NCBI GenBank assembly: GCA_004194705.1
Contig: SADC01000918.1
Coordinates: forward strand, 62,001 to 126,000
Direction of reading: 5' to 3'
Length of the DNA: 64,000 nucleotides
Origin: Ditylenchus dipsaci
Lineage: Eukaryota; Nematoda; Chromadorea; Rhabditida; Anguinidae
Numbering within the stretch: position 1 is the stretch's first letter; each line of letters opens with the position of its first letter. This document shows, in pieces, positions 12,162 through 28,000 of this stretch. Under the pieces are notes generated by a model, which saw only the letters and a list, made by a program, of their open reading frames with translations, was not told the DNA's origin and did no database searches. A program made the translations under genes and the position numbers.

Positions 12162-14954
12162 AATTAAAAATGGACGATACGGAAAATGCCCGCGTTCGGG
12201 GAAAAGGTGCCCGCGTTTTTTCGTTCTACAGGGTGTCCCAGAAAAAAAAGACCCCTACCCTTTAAGGGCACCGTAGGACCATTTTTAGTTTCCAATTTTT
12301 TGCCTGGAAATTCTCTAGCGAATAGTATATCAACATTCACTAAGTGACAATAGCATAGTGGGTAAATGAACAGAGCAAATCAAAAAAACTGGATTTTCGA
12401 TCCCCGGATTTTCTGTTTTGTCAAAGTGACTCGTGGTCAGAAAAATTTGATAAAGTTTCATGTGCTGTGATAAAAATAGTGCACTATGTCGTAGCGCAGA
12501 TCAAGCGCTACAAAACCCAATTTGTATAATATTTTCTGAAAATATAAATGTTGAGTTATGGCTTTTTGAAAAAAAACCACAAATATCCAAAAATCAATTT
12601 TTCTGCATTTTTTTGATTTTCAGTCGTTTTTAATTTGATTTGCTGTTTTCGTGAGACTATATGGGAGGGGGCCGTTTCGTATTCGCCTTTCTCGTGTTTG
12701 ACAAAACTCGTATTCGTAGAATTTAAATTCGTGTTCTTGGCGTTGTTATTTTGGCCCATTTTCGAAGTTTACTTTTGGTAAGTCACCACTCATTTTGTAG
12801 CCAGTAAGGTGCTTATGTACCTGGGGGGGGGGGCTTTTTGGTTAACTGTAAATAGTGTTTAAACGTCTCCTAAGGAATTTTTATACGCTAAAAACGATAT
12901 AAAAGTTCTTTCCTAACAATTTCCGCACTAAAAAGTTAGGTTTTCAGAAAAAATTGGGTACCAAAAGTTGACTGACTGCCTTCGTCCTCCAGGGTAAAAT
13001 ATTGTGTATTAAGGTATCCTACCCCGTTTTAATCACTGGAGCTAGGCAAAAAAAGTCTCTATATCCATTTTATGATCAGGAATATTGCTCGGAATCATGT
13101 CTAAGGTAAGTGAGTGCGCATATCTCTAACCAACCAAGCCCCTGCCTTTGTGAAAATTTGCCCGCTGTATCGAAAAAGTGCCCGCTTTTTTGAAAAAGTG
13201 CCATGTTTTTGTGAAAAACTATCCGCTTTTGGTGAAAAAGGTGCTTGCTTTTGTGAAAAAATGCCCGCTTCTGGATTAAACTGTTATATTCATTATGCTT
13301 TGTGTGAGCGTAATTCATGAAGCTGAAGCTGCAGTAATTTGCAGTAAATGAACAGTATATTATGCGGTTGCCAAAAATGCAGACTCAGTACTTGTTATAA
13401 GGCCGTTTCACAAAAAAGCGGGCACATTTTCACAAAAAGCAGGCACTTTTTCGCCTTTTGACTAGAAAGAAAAAACATGGGCACTTTTTCACAAAACGCG
13501 GGCATTTTTCCGTTTTGTCCATTAAAAATGTGCTGTTCATGATAGCAGCTCTTTGTTCATTCTTTGCTGTATAACTTCTTTTGACTTCTAGGATGAGGAT
13601 GAATAGCGTGGAGTGAAATGGATCGTAAACCATAGACTCTTCCTCGCTTTCAAATGGGCTATCCTTTGTCCACGATACTCTAAGATACAAAGAGTATTCA
13701 GCGGAATTCTGATCATTAATACCGCGCAACTGGATCGGGATATCCTATCATCACACTACGTATCCTATACCAGGACTGGACAATTATGTTTAGGGTTTCC
13801 GCGTGATACAGCGAAAGGTCATAATAGTAGCAACTTTGCATAGTGGCCTCCTACCATCACCCACTTTTTGAAGATAAACATTTTTTATCTTATGCGGCAT
13901 GTTATTACTTCTAGATAGAGTTTCTATCCGATATAACATTATGACACGACATCCGGAAATTTCAGCATAAGTAATCACTAATATATTAATTATCATGTTC
14001 TGAAAAAACCTCGAAAAAACCTGATTCTGCGAAAACCTCTAAAATACCGGATTATGTCTCTTGAATTGCTCGAAAAGCTCTACGAGCAATCTAGAGGGGA
14101 AGGAAACATTGTGATATTTCAGTTTGAGCCAATTCAGTGTATCATTTGACTACAAATTGAACGCTGTCAATGTTAGATCTGACAAAAAATGCTCCACTTT
14201 AAATAAAAAATATATATTAGGTCATGTACATCCGAAACCATCTGTGACAGAAAAAGGTGATGCTCAGAGATGCCTATGTATCAAGACTCACAAATCTTTT
14301 TTCAAAAATAAGGACATTTTCTTAAAATAAGAACATTTTTGGGTGTTTTCTTTAAATTTGTTATTTTATCCAATGCTTATCGCTCTTTCGCTGCCAAATG
14401 TGCTGCCAAATATGATTGTGACTAAAAATTTCAAACAAAAATAAGATTTGGAATCCCAAATGAGGACAGATCTTATAAACAAGGACATCTGGGAACCCTG
14501 CTCTATATGGAGTGTCACTGAGAGATAACACCATTCGCAGATTTGACTTTACTCTTTATATTCTGGCCTTTCGACGAGCCAGTCATTCGAAGGAATAAGA
14601 GTTCTTAGTAAATGAATTTCTTGGATTTTACAATAATAATGTCTAGGGATTTGCAAGAGGGCAAAAATTCTAGTAAAAATAAATGAAGGATCAAATTTCG
14701 GTAAGGCTCTGAGTTTCTGCCAATTTAATTAACTTCACTTGGAAAGAATTATCAAAATTAGAGTCAATTAGAAAAATATAAATACCTTCCTTGTGTAACC
14801 AGATTATTGTATGGCTAATTATTATAATTGTATAACGTAAAATTTATTTATTCAACAAAAACAACGCCTCATTCATATATACTAATCCAATCCAGATAAA
14901 AAAGGATCAATTGATTTCAAAATAAACTATCATTATTTAAATTTTTCAAGCCAT
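12162..14954. other. non-coding repeat-rich region
   Basis: Near 12228, TACAGGGTGTCCCAG resembles a Tc1/mariner-like end, but no partner end was found. A G-run element fragment lies at 12820-12960. A core-repeat fragment lies at 13060-13135. Inverted tandem arms of a 20-bp unit containing GTGAAAAAGTGCCCGC lie at 13140-13290 and 13400-13515. From 13530 to 14950 I recognise no gene, RNA or repeat. Confidence 0.5.
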
Positions 14955-15628
14955 CTATCGGAGCGGGGCCGTTGGTCCAAGAAGCATCTGCTGCTGTTGT
15001 TTGGTCTGGAAAGTAATTTCAATGTCAACAGAACCTTCTATTATTTTCAAAAATATATTACCTGCTCCTTCTCCAGGTCATGCATCTCTTTTTCAATGTA
15101 GTATGGCATAAGCATAATCATAGCAGACACCGAGACTACCCAAACAGCAGACTTGGCCAGGGAAAACTAAAAAAATGGTATGACTTTTTAGGGCTGTGTA
15201 AGTCTCCAGTGGTTTTAAAAATTGGGTGATTTAGGTTATTTTTTGAATTTTCAGTGATATTTTCCAAGATCTTGAAACTACTGCAACCATTTTAAGCCAT
15301 ATTCTAGCTAGTTAATTGTTTTAGCTGTGTGAATACTTTTAAGGGATTTGAGGAAACCACACATTATTTTCTAAACGTGGTTACATCACCGGTGATACAC
15401 AACCGTTCTACAGCTCTATTTTTAACATGAAAGAACCCATCAGTAAAATTATTAGCTTCAGATAAGACATACCGTCTCTTTGCCCAACCACGAGCTCCAG
15501 GAAACAGTTAAAGAGACACTGCTGCGGAGTCCTTCTGGGAACATCTCCTTCAAACCCTCCACTCGTTCAAACACACTCTCTTCTAATTCATCGTCTGGAA
15601 CATCATCCCAGTTCCTCTCAACAGACAT
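14955..15628 (-). CDS. TOMM22: mitochondrial import receptor subunit TOM22
   Basis: There are three exons on the - strand (15628-15473, 15166-15062, 15005-14955), all in phase, giving 103 residues. The acidic cytosolic part WDDVPDDELEESVFERVEG is followed by the family hallmark LKEMFPEGLRSS, then one hydrophobic segment (about residues 58-75, AVWVVSVSAMIMLMPYYI), then an intermembrane-space tail rich in Gln ending MLLGPTAPLR. This matches animal TOM22 (human 142 residues; the N-terminus here is shorter). TOM22 sits in the outer mitochondrial membrane as the central receptor and organiser of the TOM complex. It starts 217 bp after the RUVBL1 stop on the same strand. Confidence 0.95.
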
Positions 15629-15845
15629 TCTTGAGTATTGCAAAAGCCTACTCAAAAGTAATGATAAAATAGTGGCTAATCACACCAAACTTTCAATAAT
15701 TAGGGTTTCAGAAACAAATAGAATATAATGGCAAAGATATACCCTAACCAGCACAACGTTTTTATTGGGACAACAATACGAACAAAATAACGAGTTTTCC
15801 AAGAATAACAACGAGAAACGTCAAACCAGAACAAAAATATGCTAT
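15629..15845 (-). promoter_or_regulatory. short RUVBL1-TOM22 intercistronic region
   Basis: The 217-bp gap between two same-strand genes has, on the - strand, AATAAA at 15766-15761 and a GAGTAG acceptor-like site near 15649-15648, 20 nt before the TOM22 ATG. A polyadenylation signal about 110 nt before a trans-splice acceptor is the classical layout of nematode operons. This is inference from spacing only. Confidence 0.4.
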
Positions 15846-18597
<2,752 letters not shown>

Positions 18598-19790
18598 TTA
18601 TCTGAATTGACGTGTAGAGTAAAGATCATGATAAGTATGCGATTATGATAGATAAAATTTGCGAACAGCTCTCTTCAATTTACTTGAAATTCCGCTAGAA
18701 TTATTCTAGCAAAAATACTTTCAAGATCAACACCAAAATCTTCTGTTCAAAAATAAACAAAACGCCAGATAACCGTAAACAGCAATATTTTGCCTACTTT
18801 TGAATCTCATATTCGCTTGAGCGAGCATTGCACCTAGAGTTGTGGAATTCTCCGGAGAAATAGAAACCTGAGAATTCTCTGGAGAATTCTCCGGAGAATT
18901 CTCTAGAATTCTCCGAAAAATCGGAGAAATAGAACTTGAAAATTGTCTTGGTCCCCCTGTGGTGTGAAAAAATGACCAAAATATTTCAAATTCCCGCACT
19001 TCTAAAATTCGGGTTTTCCATATGGTTTACTTTTGCCATGACGATTCCTAGAGAAATTACGAAAGATTTGACAGAAAACAAAAAAAAAATCATTGAAATA
19101 GACAAAATTTGTCTGTTCATCTGACGAATTGTTACTTACAAGACGATTCTCTATTTCTCCGTTTTTCATACGGTCGGAGAAATAGGCGGAGAATTCCAGA
19201 GAATTCTCCAGAGAATTCTCCGGAGAATTCTCCATTCCACAACCCTAATTGCACCCACAAAAATTCAACATTTTTGGCAGGAAAAAGGGCTGTACCGAGA
19301 AAGGCAAAAAAATATTTGGTGAAAGGCACATTTGGTGAAATTTCTTTTGGTAAAGGCACATGTGGTAAAAAAACTTTTTGGTAAAGCACTTTTTCCGTGG
19401 ATATTTTCGGGTGGTATATCTTTTTGGTCATAGCGTTCTTGTTTTTGGCCATAGATTTTATTTCGACGCGGAATTGGCTATTTTGGTCACAGAGACACCA
19501 TTTTCGGAGGGCATATACGTTTCCCCAATCGGTAAAACGTCGAATCGCTACAAATTTCTACTTGCTACTGTGACTCGCTACAATTGCGACTCGCTACTGC
19601 GACTCGCTACAACAGAGTAGGGGTTTGATTCCCACTAAGCAAATCATTTTTGACCGGAAGATAAAATTCAATTTTCTGTGTATTACATAGATTTATGTTT
19701 TTCTCTTGTGCTCATTTTCTGTATTGTACATTATTCTTTGCGTTTGTGTTGTTAGTCATTCAAGTGGTGCGGTTTTAGTAAAAAAATTAG
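18598..19790. repeat. EcoRI-palindrome inverted repeat and start of repeat nest
   Basis: About 18820-18935 and 19170-19250 are inverted copies rich in the self-complementary unit GAATTCTCCGGAGAATTC, with the mobile-type motif CTTGGTCCCCCTGTGG between them. From 19265 to 19390 a different tandem unit (TTTGGTAAAGGCACA) forms the left arm of a larger inverted repeat whose right arm is at about 22060-22270. Confidence 0.6.
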
Positions 19791-19793
19791 ATA

Positions 19794-20219
19794 CAGTCGA
19801 CTCTCGATTTAAAGACACCCCAAAAGTTCGTTCCCCAGCTGGGTCCGACACTTTTTTTAGCTCGATTTTCGAAGCTATTTTAAAATCCTGTTTTGACAGT
19901 CTGGTCGTAAATATTGCAAGGATGCCGATTTTGTCGATCGTTTTTCAAAATTCAGAAACTTTTTCTTCTAAAAAAGCAAACCCTCGATTTAAGGACAGGG
20001 ATTTTAGAAAAAGCCTGTCCTTAAATCGAGGTTTTGCTTTTTTAGAAGAAAAAGTTTCTGAATTTTGAAAAACGATCGACAAAATCGGCATCCTTGCAAT
20101 ATTTACGACCAGACTGTCAAAACAGGATTTTAAAATAGCTTCGAAAATCGAGCTAAAAAAAGTGTCGGACCCAGCTGGGAACGAACTTTTGGGGGTGTCC
20201 TTAAATCGAGAGTCGACTG
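19794..20219. mobile_element. pogo/Tigger-like MITE, near-perfect palindrome
   Basis: This is a 426-bp element beginning CAGTCGACTCTCGATTTAAAG and ending with its inverse, flanked by TA on both sides (19792-19793, 20220-20221). CAGTCGACTCTC ends with a TA duplication are typical of pogo/Tigger MITEs. The two arms are nearly identical around a centre near 20010, so similar reading frames appear on both strands; they are not genes. Confidence 0.85.
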
Positions 20220-20220
20220 T

Positions 20221-20941
20221 ATGGATGGAAATGCTGCAAACGCTTTGATGAGACCAGCTGTTACTCATTCTCAAAGAATTGGAGTTACATCTACGCCAAC
20301 TACCTATACAGAAGATGGGCGAGAATGTTTCTTATGGACTATAGCTGGGCGAGTTCCATTTGTAAATTGTTCCGGATGTCGTGCTCACAAAAGAAAACAT
20401 GGAGGACCGCCGATTGCTAGCTTGCATTATGATTTTGAAATGATGCGATGAATAGATCATCCGGAGAGCTAAATACATGTTTGCTTGCCGAAAAGTGCTA
20501 ACCAGGTCAGTTATTAGTAACGAAATAAGTTAATATTAGAGATTTTCTAGGTTCTTGGTATTAATCTTCGTCGCAGTATCCAAGCTGAGCTGGCTGAAGG
20601 CACGCTGGAAAACCGTCTACTTCAAGGGTTCGTTGTGATCGAAGGATCGTTCAAGAATTTCACGTCAATGAGCCTGGTATGAATTTTCAATTATTTTGCA
20701 TTTTTCAAATATTTTTCTCTCAATATTTCCTGGTGATTCGAGATGCGGCTGTTGGGAGTGTCCAAGCAACTGGAACGGTCGTAAAATGAACCGCTACTTG
20801 TTCAGAATTGGTCGTCTCATGGGTATCAACGTGGGAATTCCGAGAGGTTCAAGCAGAGGATGATCTCGATAATGAGGAAATACAACTCGACGTCGTTCAA
20901 CCGGCTGCCGTTAGTCCTTGAAACATTCCTACAATATGCTT
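20221..20941 (+). pseudogene. gene-like open segments of unknown family inside a foldback element
   Basis: An ORF from 20221 (MDGNAANALMRPAVTHSQ...) has a balanced composition and a CSGCRAHKRKHGG motif, and ends at 20451. A second open stretch, 20552-20678 after a TTTTCTAG acceptor, encodes VLGINLRRSIQAELAEGTL and ends at a GTATGA donor. A third from about 20806 reads FREVQAEDDLDNEEIQLD and stops at about 20923. They look like exons of one gene but I cannot join them in a single frame. The family is unknown. Position between inverted arms and next to a MITE suggests a captured gene fragment, but a live small gene is possible. Confidence 0.4.
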
Positions 20942-21404
20942 TGATACCACACGGAAAATACTACACTATCTTATACTCACTGTATGTTATGCTCAGTTTA
21001 TGTTCTGTTATGATCTTGGCTCTTATATGTTACAATAAATTTGCACACAATTAATTTCGCCTATTCGAATTTTGATAATTTTTTCGGAAAAAATGATTTG
21101 CTTAGTGGGCAATCAAACCCCTACTCTGTTGTAGCGAGTCGCAGTAGCGAGTCGCAATTGTAGCGAGTCACAGCAGCGAGTCACAATTTGTAGCGAGTCG
21201 CCGGCTGTTCTCCCCAATCATCTAAATGCGCTTTATGCTCTCCGAACCCCGTTAAGCACCTAGTGACCAAGACATGAATCGAGGTCCTCTACTCAGGACT
21301 ATTGCACCCAGAGGGGTTGGAACCAGCGACCTTGGTGATGAATGTATGGACTTCTACACCACTCAAATACTCAAAACCAAAAAAAATAATGTATGCGACC
21401 AGAT

Positions 21405-21570
21405 AGATTCGAACCAGCAAGCTCTACACCACCACTTATAATCGCTCAGAACTTCATCCAGAGGGACGAACCAAACCAAGTGGTCGTCCACTTGGTTTGG
21501 TTCGTCCTCTGGATGGAGTTCTGAGCGATTATAAGTGGTGATATAGAGCTTGCTGGTTCGAGTCCACCTG
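21405..21570. repeat. palindrome with tRNA-like B box
   Basis: A near-perfect inverted repeat is centred near 21490 (CCAAGTGGTCGTCCACTTGG). Its arms contain GCTGGTTCGAGTCC and its inverse, which resembles a tRNA T-arm/B box. No complete cloverleaf can be drawn, so it may be a tRNA-derived element fragment rather than a tRNA gene. Confidence 0.45.
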
Positions 21571-22059
21571 AGCGTATACCTTTTTTTACCAATTAAAGAT
21601 ATGAAAAACAGGCGTTTGACTTTTCAGGGCGTTTGGGTGAATTTACCCCTACTCTGGAGTTACCTGGATATCAACCTGTCCAGGTGGTAGCCACCCCAGG
21701 TTTGGAGTTGGGTAGGTAAAATCGCACTTTTGGTCTTAACAAGCCGAATTCCTCACACAATTTTAAGTAAGAAAAAATGGTTTATTTTTTATTCTAAAGA
21801 AATTTTAATTTTGTAGGCCATCCAGGTGGACATCCACCTGACCAGGAGGTAACCGCCGCACGTTTTGGGGTTTGCGTGGGTGAAATATTGATTTTGGTCC
21901 TAACAAACCTGATCTAACACATGATTTTAAGTTAGAAAAAATGAGTATAATTAAGAAGAATTTTACTGGGAGGAAATAGATATAGAAATCTGGTGAAAGA
22001 AAGGGAAAGAGAAGAAAAAGTCGTAATAAGAAGGTCTTTGACACAAAAACAACTACAAA

Positions 22060-24140
22060 GTGCCTTACTAAAAGAAAATTTACCAAATATGCCTTTACCA
22101 AATTTTTTTTACCAAATGTGCTTTTAGCAAAAAAATTTTTACCAAATGTGCCTGTACCAAAAATTTTTTCACCAAATGTGCTTTTACCATTTTTTTTTAC
22201 CAAAAAGTTTTTTTTACCAAATATGCCTTTCACCAAATATTTCTTCACCTTTTTCGGTACAGCCAGGACAAAGCTTTTTTCTGGAGCAAAAGACTTTTTT
22301 TTGAGCCAAAAAGTCTTTTTTTCTGGGCCAAAAAGACTTTTGTTTGGGGCAAAAAAACTTTTTTTTTGGAGCAAATTGGCTTTTTTTGGTGCAAATATTT
22401 TTAGTTGTAATTCTGCATTCCCCTTTATTTTTCTAACACGTAAAGTATGTTTTTGGGGATTAAACTGTTTGCACTTATGCCGTTGTGGCCCTCCTCAATT
22501 TTGAGAAAAAGGACCCTAAAAGACGTCTTTTACTACTTTTTTCTGCTATATAATATACAAGCAACATTTTCAAACAGTTTCCTAATTCAAAATTTCGATT
22601 TTCTAAGTTTTTAAAGATTGGTGGTCTTTTTAGAGTATTTCGACGTCATTTCGGGTAATTTATTACATCTAGGCTTTATTCAAGCTTAGACAACGGTAAA
22701 CCAGCGTACTTTAGGATGGAGACAAGAATATTTTTCTTATTTTTTCTATTAGAAACATGTTTGAGTTCGTCCTAACATGTGGCTTACCCTTGCTCAAGCC
22801 TAAAGCACTAATTTAGTCTAAAATAGCCTAAAAAGGCCACCTACTTTTAAATACTCGTAGTAAATTTTTTTCGGAAAGTTGAAACTTTATATTCGAAAAC
22901 TGTTATAGACTTGTAGAGCAGAAATATAGAGCAGAAAAAAGTAGCTAAAGACGTCTGTTGGGGTCATTTTCCTAAAATTGAGAGGGGGGCCCAACGGCAT
23001 AAGTGCCAACTGTTTTTGGGGGTTTACTAAGAAGCGGTTAAATTTTTGCGAGAAAAATCGATAGAGCGGATCAGAATTCCAGTCAGATGGACTTTATCGC
23101 TCAGAAACTTAGGGGGGGGGCGTGTCCGTGTCCGCAAACACGGACCGTTTTAAAGGACCATTGCCGTCTACGGCTACGGAAATTTGGACTTTTTGAATTG
23201 GCGGGGACAGCTAAATTACTGCGAAAATATTTTTTAAAATATTTTTAGTTTGCAAATTAAATTTTTCCAAAATTTTGAACCATCTACTAGTCGAGCCCAA
23301 CGTTGCTTGACATTGCCAAATCGGACAAGATCTAACACACCCACTGAACTACAACTTACTTATAGTTCCGGAAGACTCGCTTCGACCAATACACATAAAT
23401 TATAATTTAAAATGAAAATAAATAAATAATTCAAAAAATATTTTCGCATCAATTTAGCTGTCCCTCGCCAATTCAAAAAGTCCAAAATACCGTATATTCT
23501 CTATCAGAAGGCCCGGGCCTTCTATTTTCAACCCTAAAAAAGTCGGAAAAAATTTGGGTCGATTTTGAGATTTTTGCGTGCTCAACCAAAATTTCAAAAG
23601 TGGAATCAGGTAAGCTCGTGCTAACTAAGAAAACGCGAAAAACAGATTTGCGAATTTCTTTTTCTAGGCTGATATATAGGTCCTCAAGGGGGCCTTCTAT
23701 TAGAGAGAGGCCTTCTAATAGAGAATATACGGTAAATGTACCTGCTAACTAAAAACGGTCCGTGTTTGCGGACACGGATACGGACACGGCCACCACACGT
23801 CCCCCAGCACCCCCCCCTAAATTTCTGAGCGATAAAGTCCATCTGACTGGAATTCTGATCCGCTCAATCGATTTTTCTCGCAAAAATTTAACTGCTTCTT
23901 AGTAAACCCACCGAAAACAGTTTAACCCCCAAAAACATACTTTAAAAATAAAGGGGAATGCAGAATTACAACTAAAAAGATTTGCACCAAAAAAAGCCAA
24001 TTTGCTCCAAAAAAGTTTTTTGCCCCAAACAAAAGTCTTTTTGGCCCAAAACAAAAGACTTTTTGAACCAAAAATATTGACCCAAAAAAAAAGTCTTTTT
24101 GACCCAAAAAATGTCTTTTTGCTCCAGAAAAAAGCTTTGC
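22060..24140. repeat. nested inverted repeats
   Basis: Arms of a tandem unit (AAAAGTCTTTTTGGCC) at about 22262-22400 and 23945-24135 enclose a second pair (GCACTTATGCCGTTG at about 22465 with its inverse near 23000), a third pair (CGTGTCCGCAAACACGG at about 23120 and 23760), and the MITE at 23488-23734. No coding exon was recognised. Lys/Phe-rich open frames across the arms are repeat translations. Confidence 0.6.
23488..23734. mobile_element. TACCGTAT-type MITE, uninterrupted copy
   Basis: The ends TACCGTATATTCTC... / ...GAGAATATACGGTA with TA on each side match the interrupted copy at 5343-5880. It provides the empty target site for the hAT MITE found there. Confidence 0.8.
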
Positions 24141-24199
24141 CCTTTTTGGTAGTTTATGTGATCATTAAGGTCAAGCGGAGCTCGGATACGGAGCTCATC

Positions 24200-24660
24200 A
24201 ACTAAACTACGACCATAACTACGACCGCCGCGGGCCGACGTAACAGCAGCAGCGTCGCCGGCAGCGGCGGCTGTAAATTTCAGCGGCTGCGTCGAAAACT
24301 TGTAAAGTCAAAAAGTAATAAGTACTAAGTGAATATAGATTTATGTAAAAAAATAGTTTTTTCATCAATATTTCATCAAATTCTTCACAAAGAAGATTTT
24401 TGGGTGAAAAGTTATATAGCAGCAATAGCAACGGCGGCACAAAAAAGCTAAGCGTCGGCGGCAGTGGCGACCATTCTAAAAAATTGGCCGGCAGCGGCGG
24501 CGGCACCAACTTTCATTTTGAAAATTTCGCGGCAACGGCGCCGCTTAAAACTATGGATTTTAGCCGGGGGCGAGCGGCGCCGCTCGCCCCCGGCGCCGCT
24601 CGCGGCGACTAGGGGTTTGCAGTATTCTATAGAAGGTCGAATTTTCATTCATTTTTAAAT
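24200..24660. repeat. GC-rich palindromic island
   Basis: This is a strikingly GC-rich block within AT-rich sequence. The segments around 24225-24290 and 24440-24610 contain repeated GGCAGCGGCGGC phrases, and a perfect hairpin-forming segment at about 24566-24600 contains GGGGGCGAGCGGCGCCGCTC. Inverted pairs link 24230-24290 with 24440-24510. No gene was recognised. Confidence 0.55.
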
Positions 24661-24785
24661 TTCAGCGTTACTTTTTCGAATTTAAGATATTAGCCAAAGG
24701 GCCTCAATTTGATCCGAGAATGATCTCGCAACCATAGCTGATGCAGAAATTTACATGCTGTACAAATAAAAGAATGAATCGGAAA

Positions 24786-24791
24786 TTTATT
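24786..24791 (-). terminator. candidate polyadenylation signal of the ORP gene
   Basis: TTTATT on + reads AATAAA on the gene strand, about 245 nt beyond the stop. Confidence 0.35.
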
Positions 24792-25035
24792 GCTGAAAAT
24801 ATTGCAGAACCATAAAATCACAAACTCATAATTTATAACGCATATGAAAATGTAGAGCAGTAAACAGTATTGATATGATAAGGACCAATCTACAAGCTCT
24901 TACAGTTATAAAACCACCTTAGGATAAAATATTTAACCAGTAAGTAAACCTTTTGAAATCACAGTTACGTAACATGGGTTTATGCGTGGAGAACCAAGTC
25001 AGATTTAGTGTGGAGACGGAAATAAATAACTAAGA

Positions 25036-28000
25036 TTAGAAAATATCCTCACAGTCATCAAACTGTCTTTTCCAATAGTTGCCATTGGATATCCACTGAT
25101 TTTCTCTTCCAAACTCATCTCTTTTCAGCATTGGATTGAACCACCTGAAAATTCAGTCACTTCTGACCAAAACTAAAGCAAGTTTACTTGGATAATTTGG
25201 CTTTTTTAGTTTTCTTGTCCAATGCCCTTGCATCTCTTTGTTTATCCTCAAGTCTATGTTTTTCTTGAGAGGCCTTTTCTAAATAAATTCTCAAATTAGA
25301 ATATGCTAACTCTGTATAGCACTTTACCAAACTCTCCATTCTCCATCTCTCTCATGTCTGGCCTGAAATTTTCAGGCACAAACTAGAACATCATAAATCC
25401 TCCGCCTACCTTAGTCTTGAGTCTGTTCTAGGCAGTTTATCAGCCTCTTTGGGTCTAATTGGTTCAACATCATTGCAAAATAAGTGAAATCGTAATACTG
25501 AAAATATTGGCTTTTTATGCAGTCGGAAACCAACCCGTCCAAAATATAAAGACAAGATGGAATTGGGTTTAAATTTTTGAAAAAAAAAGTTCTGCCAAAA
25601 AATACATTTCACTTTTTTTCCTACACTTACTTCTTGTGAGTTGACTGGTTTCTGAAAAGTTATTAAAATATTTACTCCCATTTTTTCAATTAGTAACCCA
25701 CCTCAAATCTCTGCCATAAAAGTCGTGAATCTTTGAACAAAACCAATGAAACTCCCTATATCCGATTTTTTGATTAAAAGAATACACCCCTCCGCAAGCT
25801 ACAGACCTGGGCATTGTCAATCTGCCGAAAAAATGTCTCATATGTTGAACAGTGCTGTGAAAAGAGGGTAGGAGAGCAGCTGGCCAGGTAAGTGGACTGG
25901 TCGCCATAGATGGATCGAAGCTTGTTTTTACTGCAAATATGCTGGAGTAGGAAGGACGAAAAAGCAGACACTACCCACCCCACACTAATGTCCCCAGTCA
26001 CCAAACCTCCATTTTGACCACTATTTTTATAGTCCAAAGAGAAACATATCCCAGTTTCAGTGCCATCCGCATATTGCTTGACGGTGAGTGTGCCGGTCAG
26101 GGCCATGAACCTAAAATGTTGTAGGAGATTAGTTTCATTAAAAAATAAATCTGAAATTTCAGCAAGGGCCTTAAAATAATGAAATGTCTATAGCCAATAA
26201 CCCTACAGCTGTCCAAAGACCACATTGTGGATGGCACAATCCAGGGCTTGCCATGTATAAGTCTCATTCAAGCTGCAAAACCATATAGATTCATTACAGG
26301 AAGGATACAAAAAAGTAAGAACATATATACCCAGCCAACTTAAGAGTAAAGTGTGCTCGTGGGTCCACTGTAATTGACCGACCGAAAAATTTCATTTTCG
26401 GCGCCACTGTGCTGAAAAAGTGAGAATTTGTAGAAAACTGAGCTCAAAGGTATAATCAGCAAACACCTACCCGTAAAACTCAAAACCATCACCAGAACAA
26501 TGTAGTGTGGAGACTGGAGGATGGTGACCAACTGAAAATTATAACGTGTAAGATGTATAAAAATAAAGTGGTTGGCCTAACCTTGCTCAGCAACAAACTT
26601 AAACCCCAAATCTGGCCTAAATACAAGATTTCACCACATTTTTAAAAATGATGATTAAACACTGACCGGTGCAGCTCATACGTCTCGAATAGTCTAAAAA
26701 ATAAGTACGTAATAAGTAGAGTTGGCCCGGAATTTTTGAGTCAAAACCGGGATTCCCGAATATTTTTGTGATTCTTTCAATTTTCTCGAAAACTTTTGGT
26801 GTCATTCAGCACAGTATTGAATGCGGTATATGTACAAAACATTGCGTAGAATGATTATTGGACGAAGCTTTTTTCTGCCACGTTTTTGCTTCTTTCTGCC
26901 ACATTTTGATTTTTTCGGCCACGTTTTGCTTTTTTCTGCCACGTTTTACTTTTTTTTCGCCATGTTTTGCTCTTATGTGATCTCATTATGTCATAATTTA
27001 ATCAATGGGTAAGGAAATCTATTCAAATATCAATGATCAACGATCGTCTCTTTACTCTTCCCACAGCTCTTCTTCCATAAAGTGTTTTATTCAAACTTTA
27101 AAACGACTTAAAACGACTTCACGTCATCTCAAATATTTCCTGAAACAAAATACCGTATAACCTCTATTTAACGGGCATGCCCGTTTAATTTTCAACCCCT
27201 AAAAAATCGAAAAAAAAATATTTTGATTTTGAGATTTTTGGGTACTCAAAAAAATCTAAAAAGCGGAATCAACTAAGATCGAGGTGATCAAGAAAACGCG
27301 AAAAACAGATTTGCAAAAATTTTTTTTTTGCGCTGAGATATAGGTCCTTGAGGGTGCCCGTTTATTCGAGGGTGTCCGTTTATTGGAGGGTGTCCGTTTA
27401 ATAGAGGTTTTACGGTATGCATGAGCTGAGAAAAGGTTAAAACTATGACATAATCATACATAAGAGCGAAAGATGGCAGAAAAAAGTAAAACGTGGCAGA
27501 AAAATCAAAACGTGGTCAAAAAGCCAAATCGTGGCAAAAAAAAGCCAAATCGTGGCAAAAAAAGCCAAATCGTGGCAAAAAAAAGATTTATCCATGATTA
27601 TTTACCGAAAAAAATAGCCGTTGAAGGGGAAAATTCCGGTCGGAACCTTAAAAGGGCATCTTTTTTGGTTATTAAGCATTTTACGCAATGTTTTTCGTCC
27701 GTCTGACGCTGAATCTTATATTGCGTTGAATGTTACCAAAGATTATCAAAAAATTGTAGAAATTACAAAAAATTTTGGAAATTCCGATTTTGACCCAAAA
27801 AATTCCGGGCCAACTTCACACTACGTGTCCAATGACGCGGAAAAGTGTGACTGCGACTGCAACTTTTCCGCGTCATTGGACACACATCAACAGTCGCAGT
27901 CATAGTCGCAGTCACAGTGTGTGTCCAATAGCGCGGAAAAGTGTGACTGCGACTTTTGCCGCGTCATTGAACACCTAGTGTTAGTACGTATCCATAAGTA

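Larger units (their letters stand above)
19545..21205. mobile_element. foldback element with TAGCGAGTCGC arms, containing coding-like segments
   Basis: The left arm (about 19545-19665, unit GACTCGCTACTGC and then AGTAGGGGTTTGATTCCCACTAAGCAAATCA) is matched inverted by 21080-21205. Between the arms lie a pogo-type MITE (19794-20219) and open, gene-like segments (20221-20940). The whole is nested inside a second inverted pair (19265-19390 and 22060-22270). Confidence 0.65.
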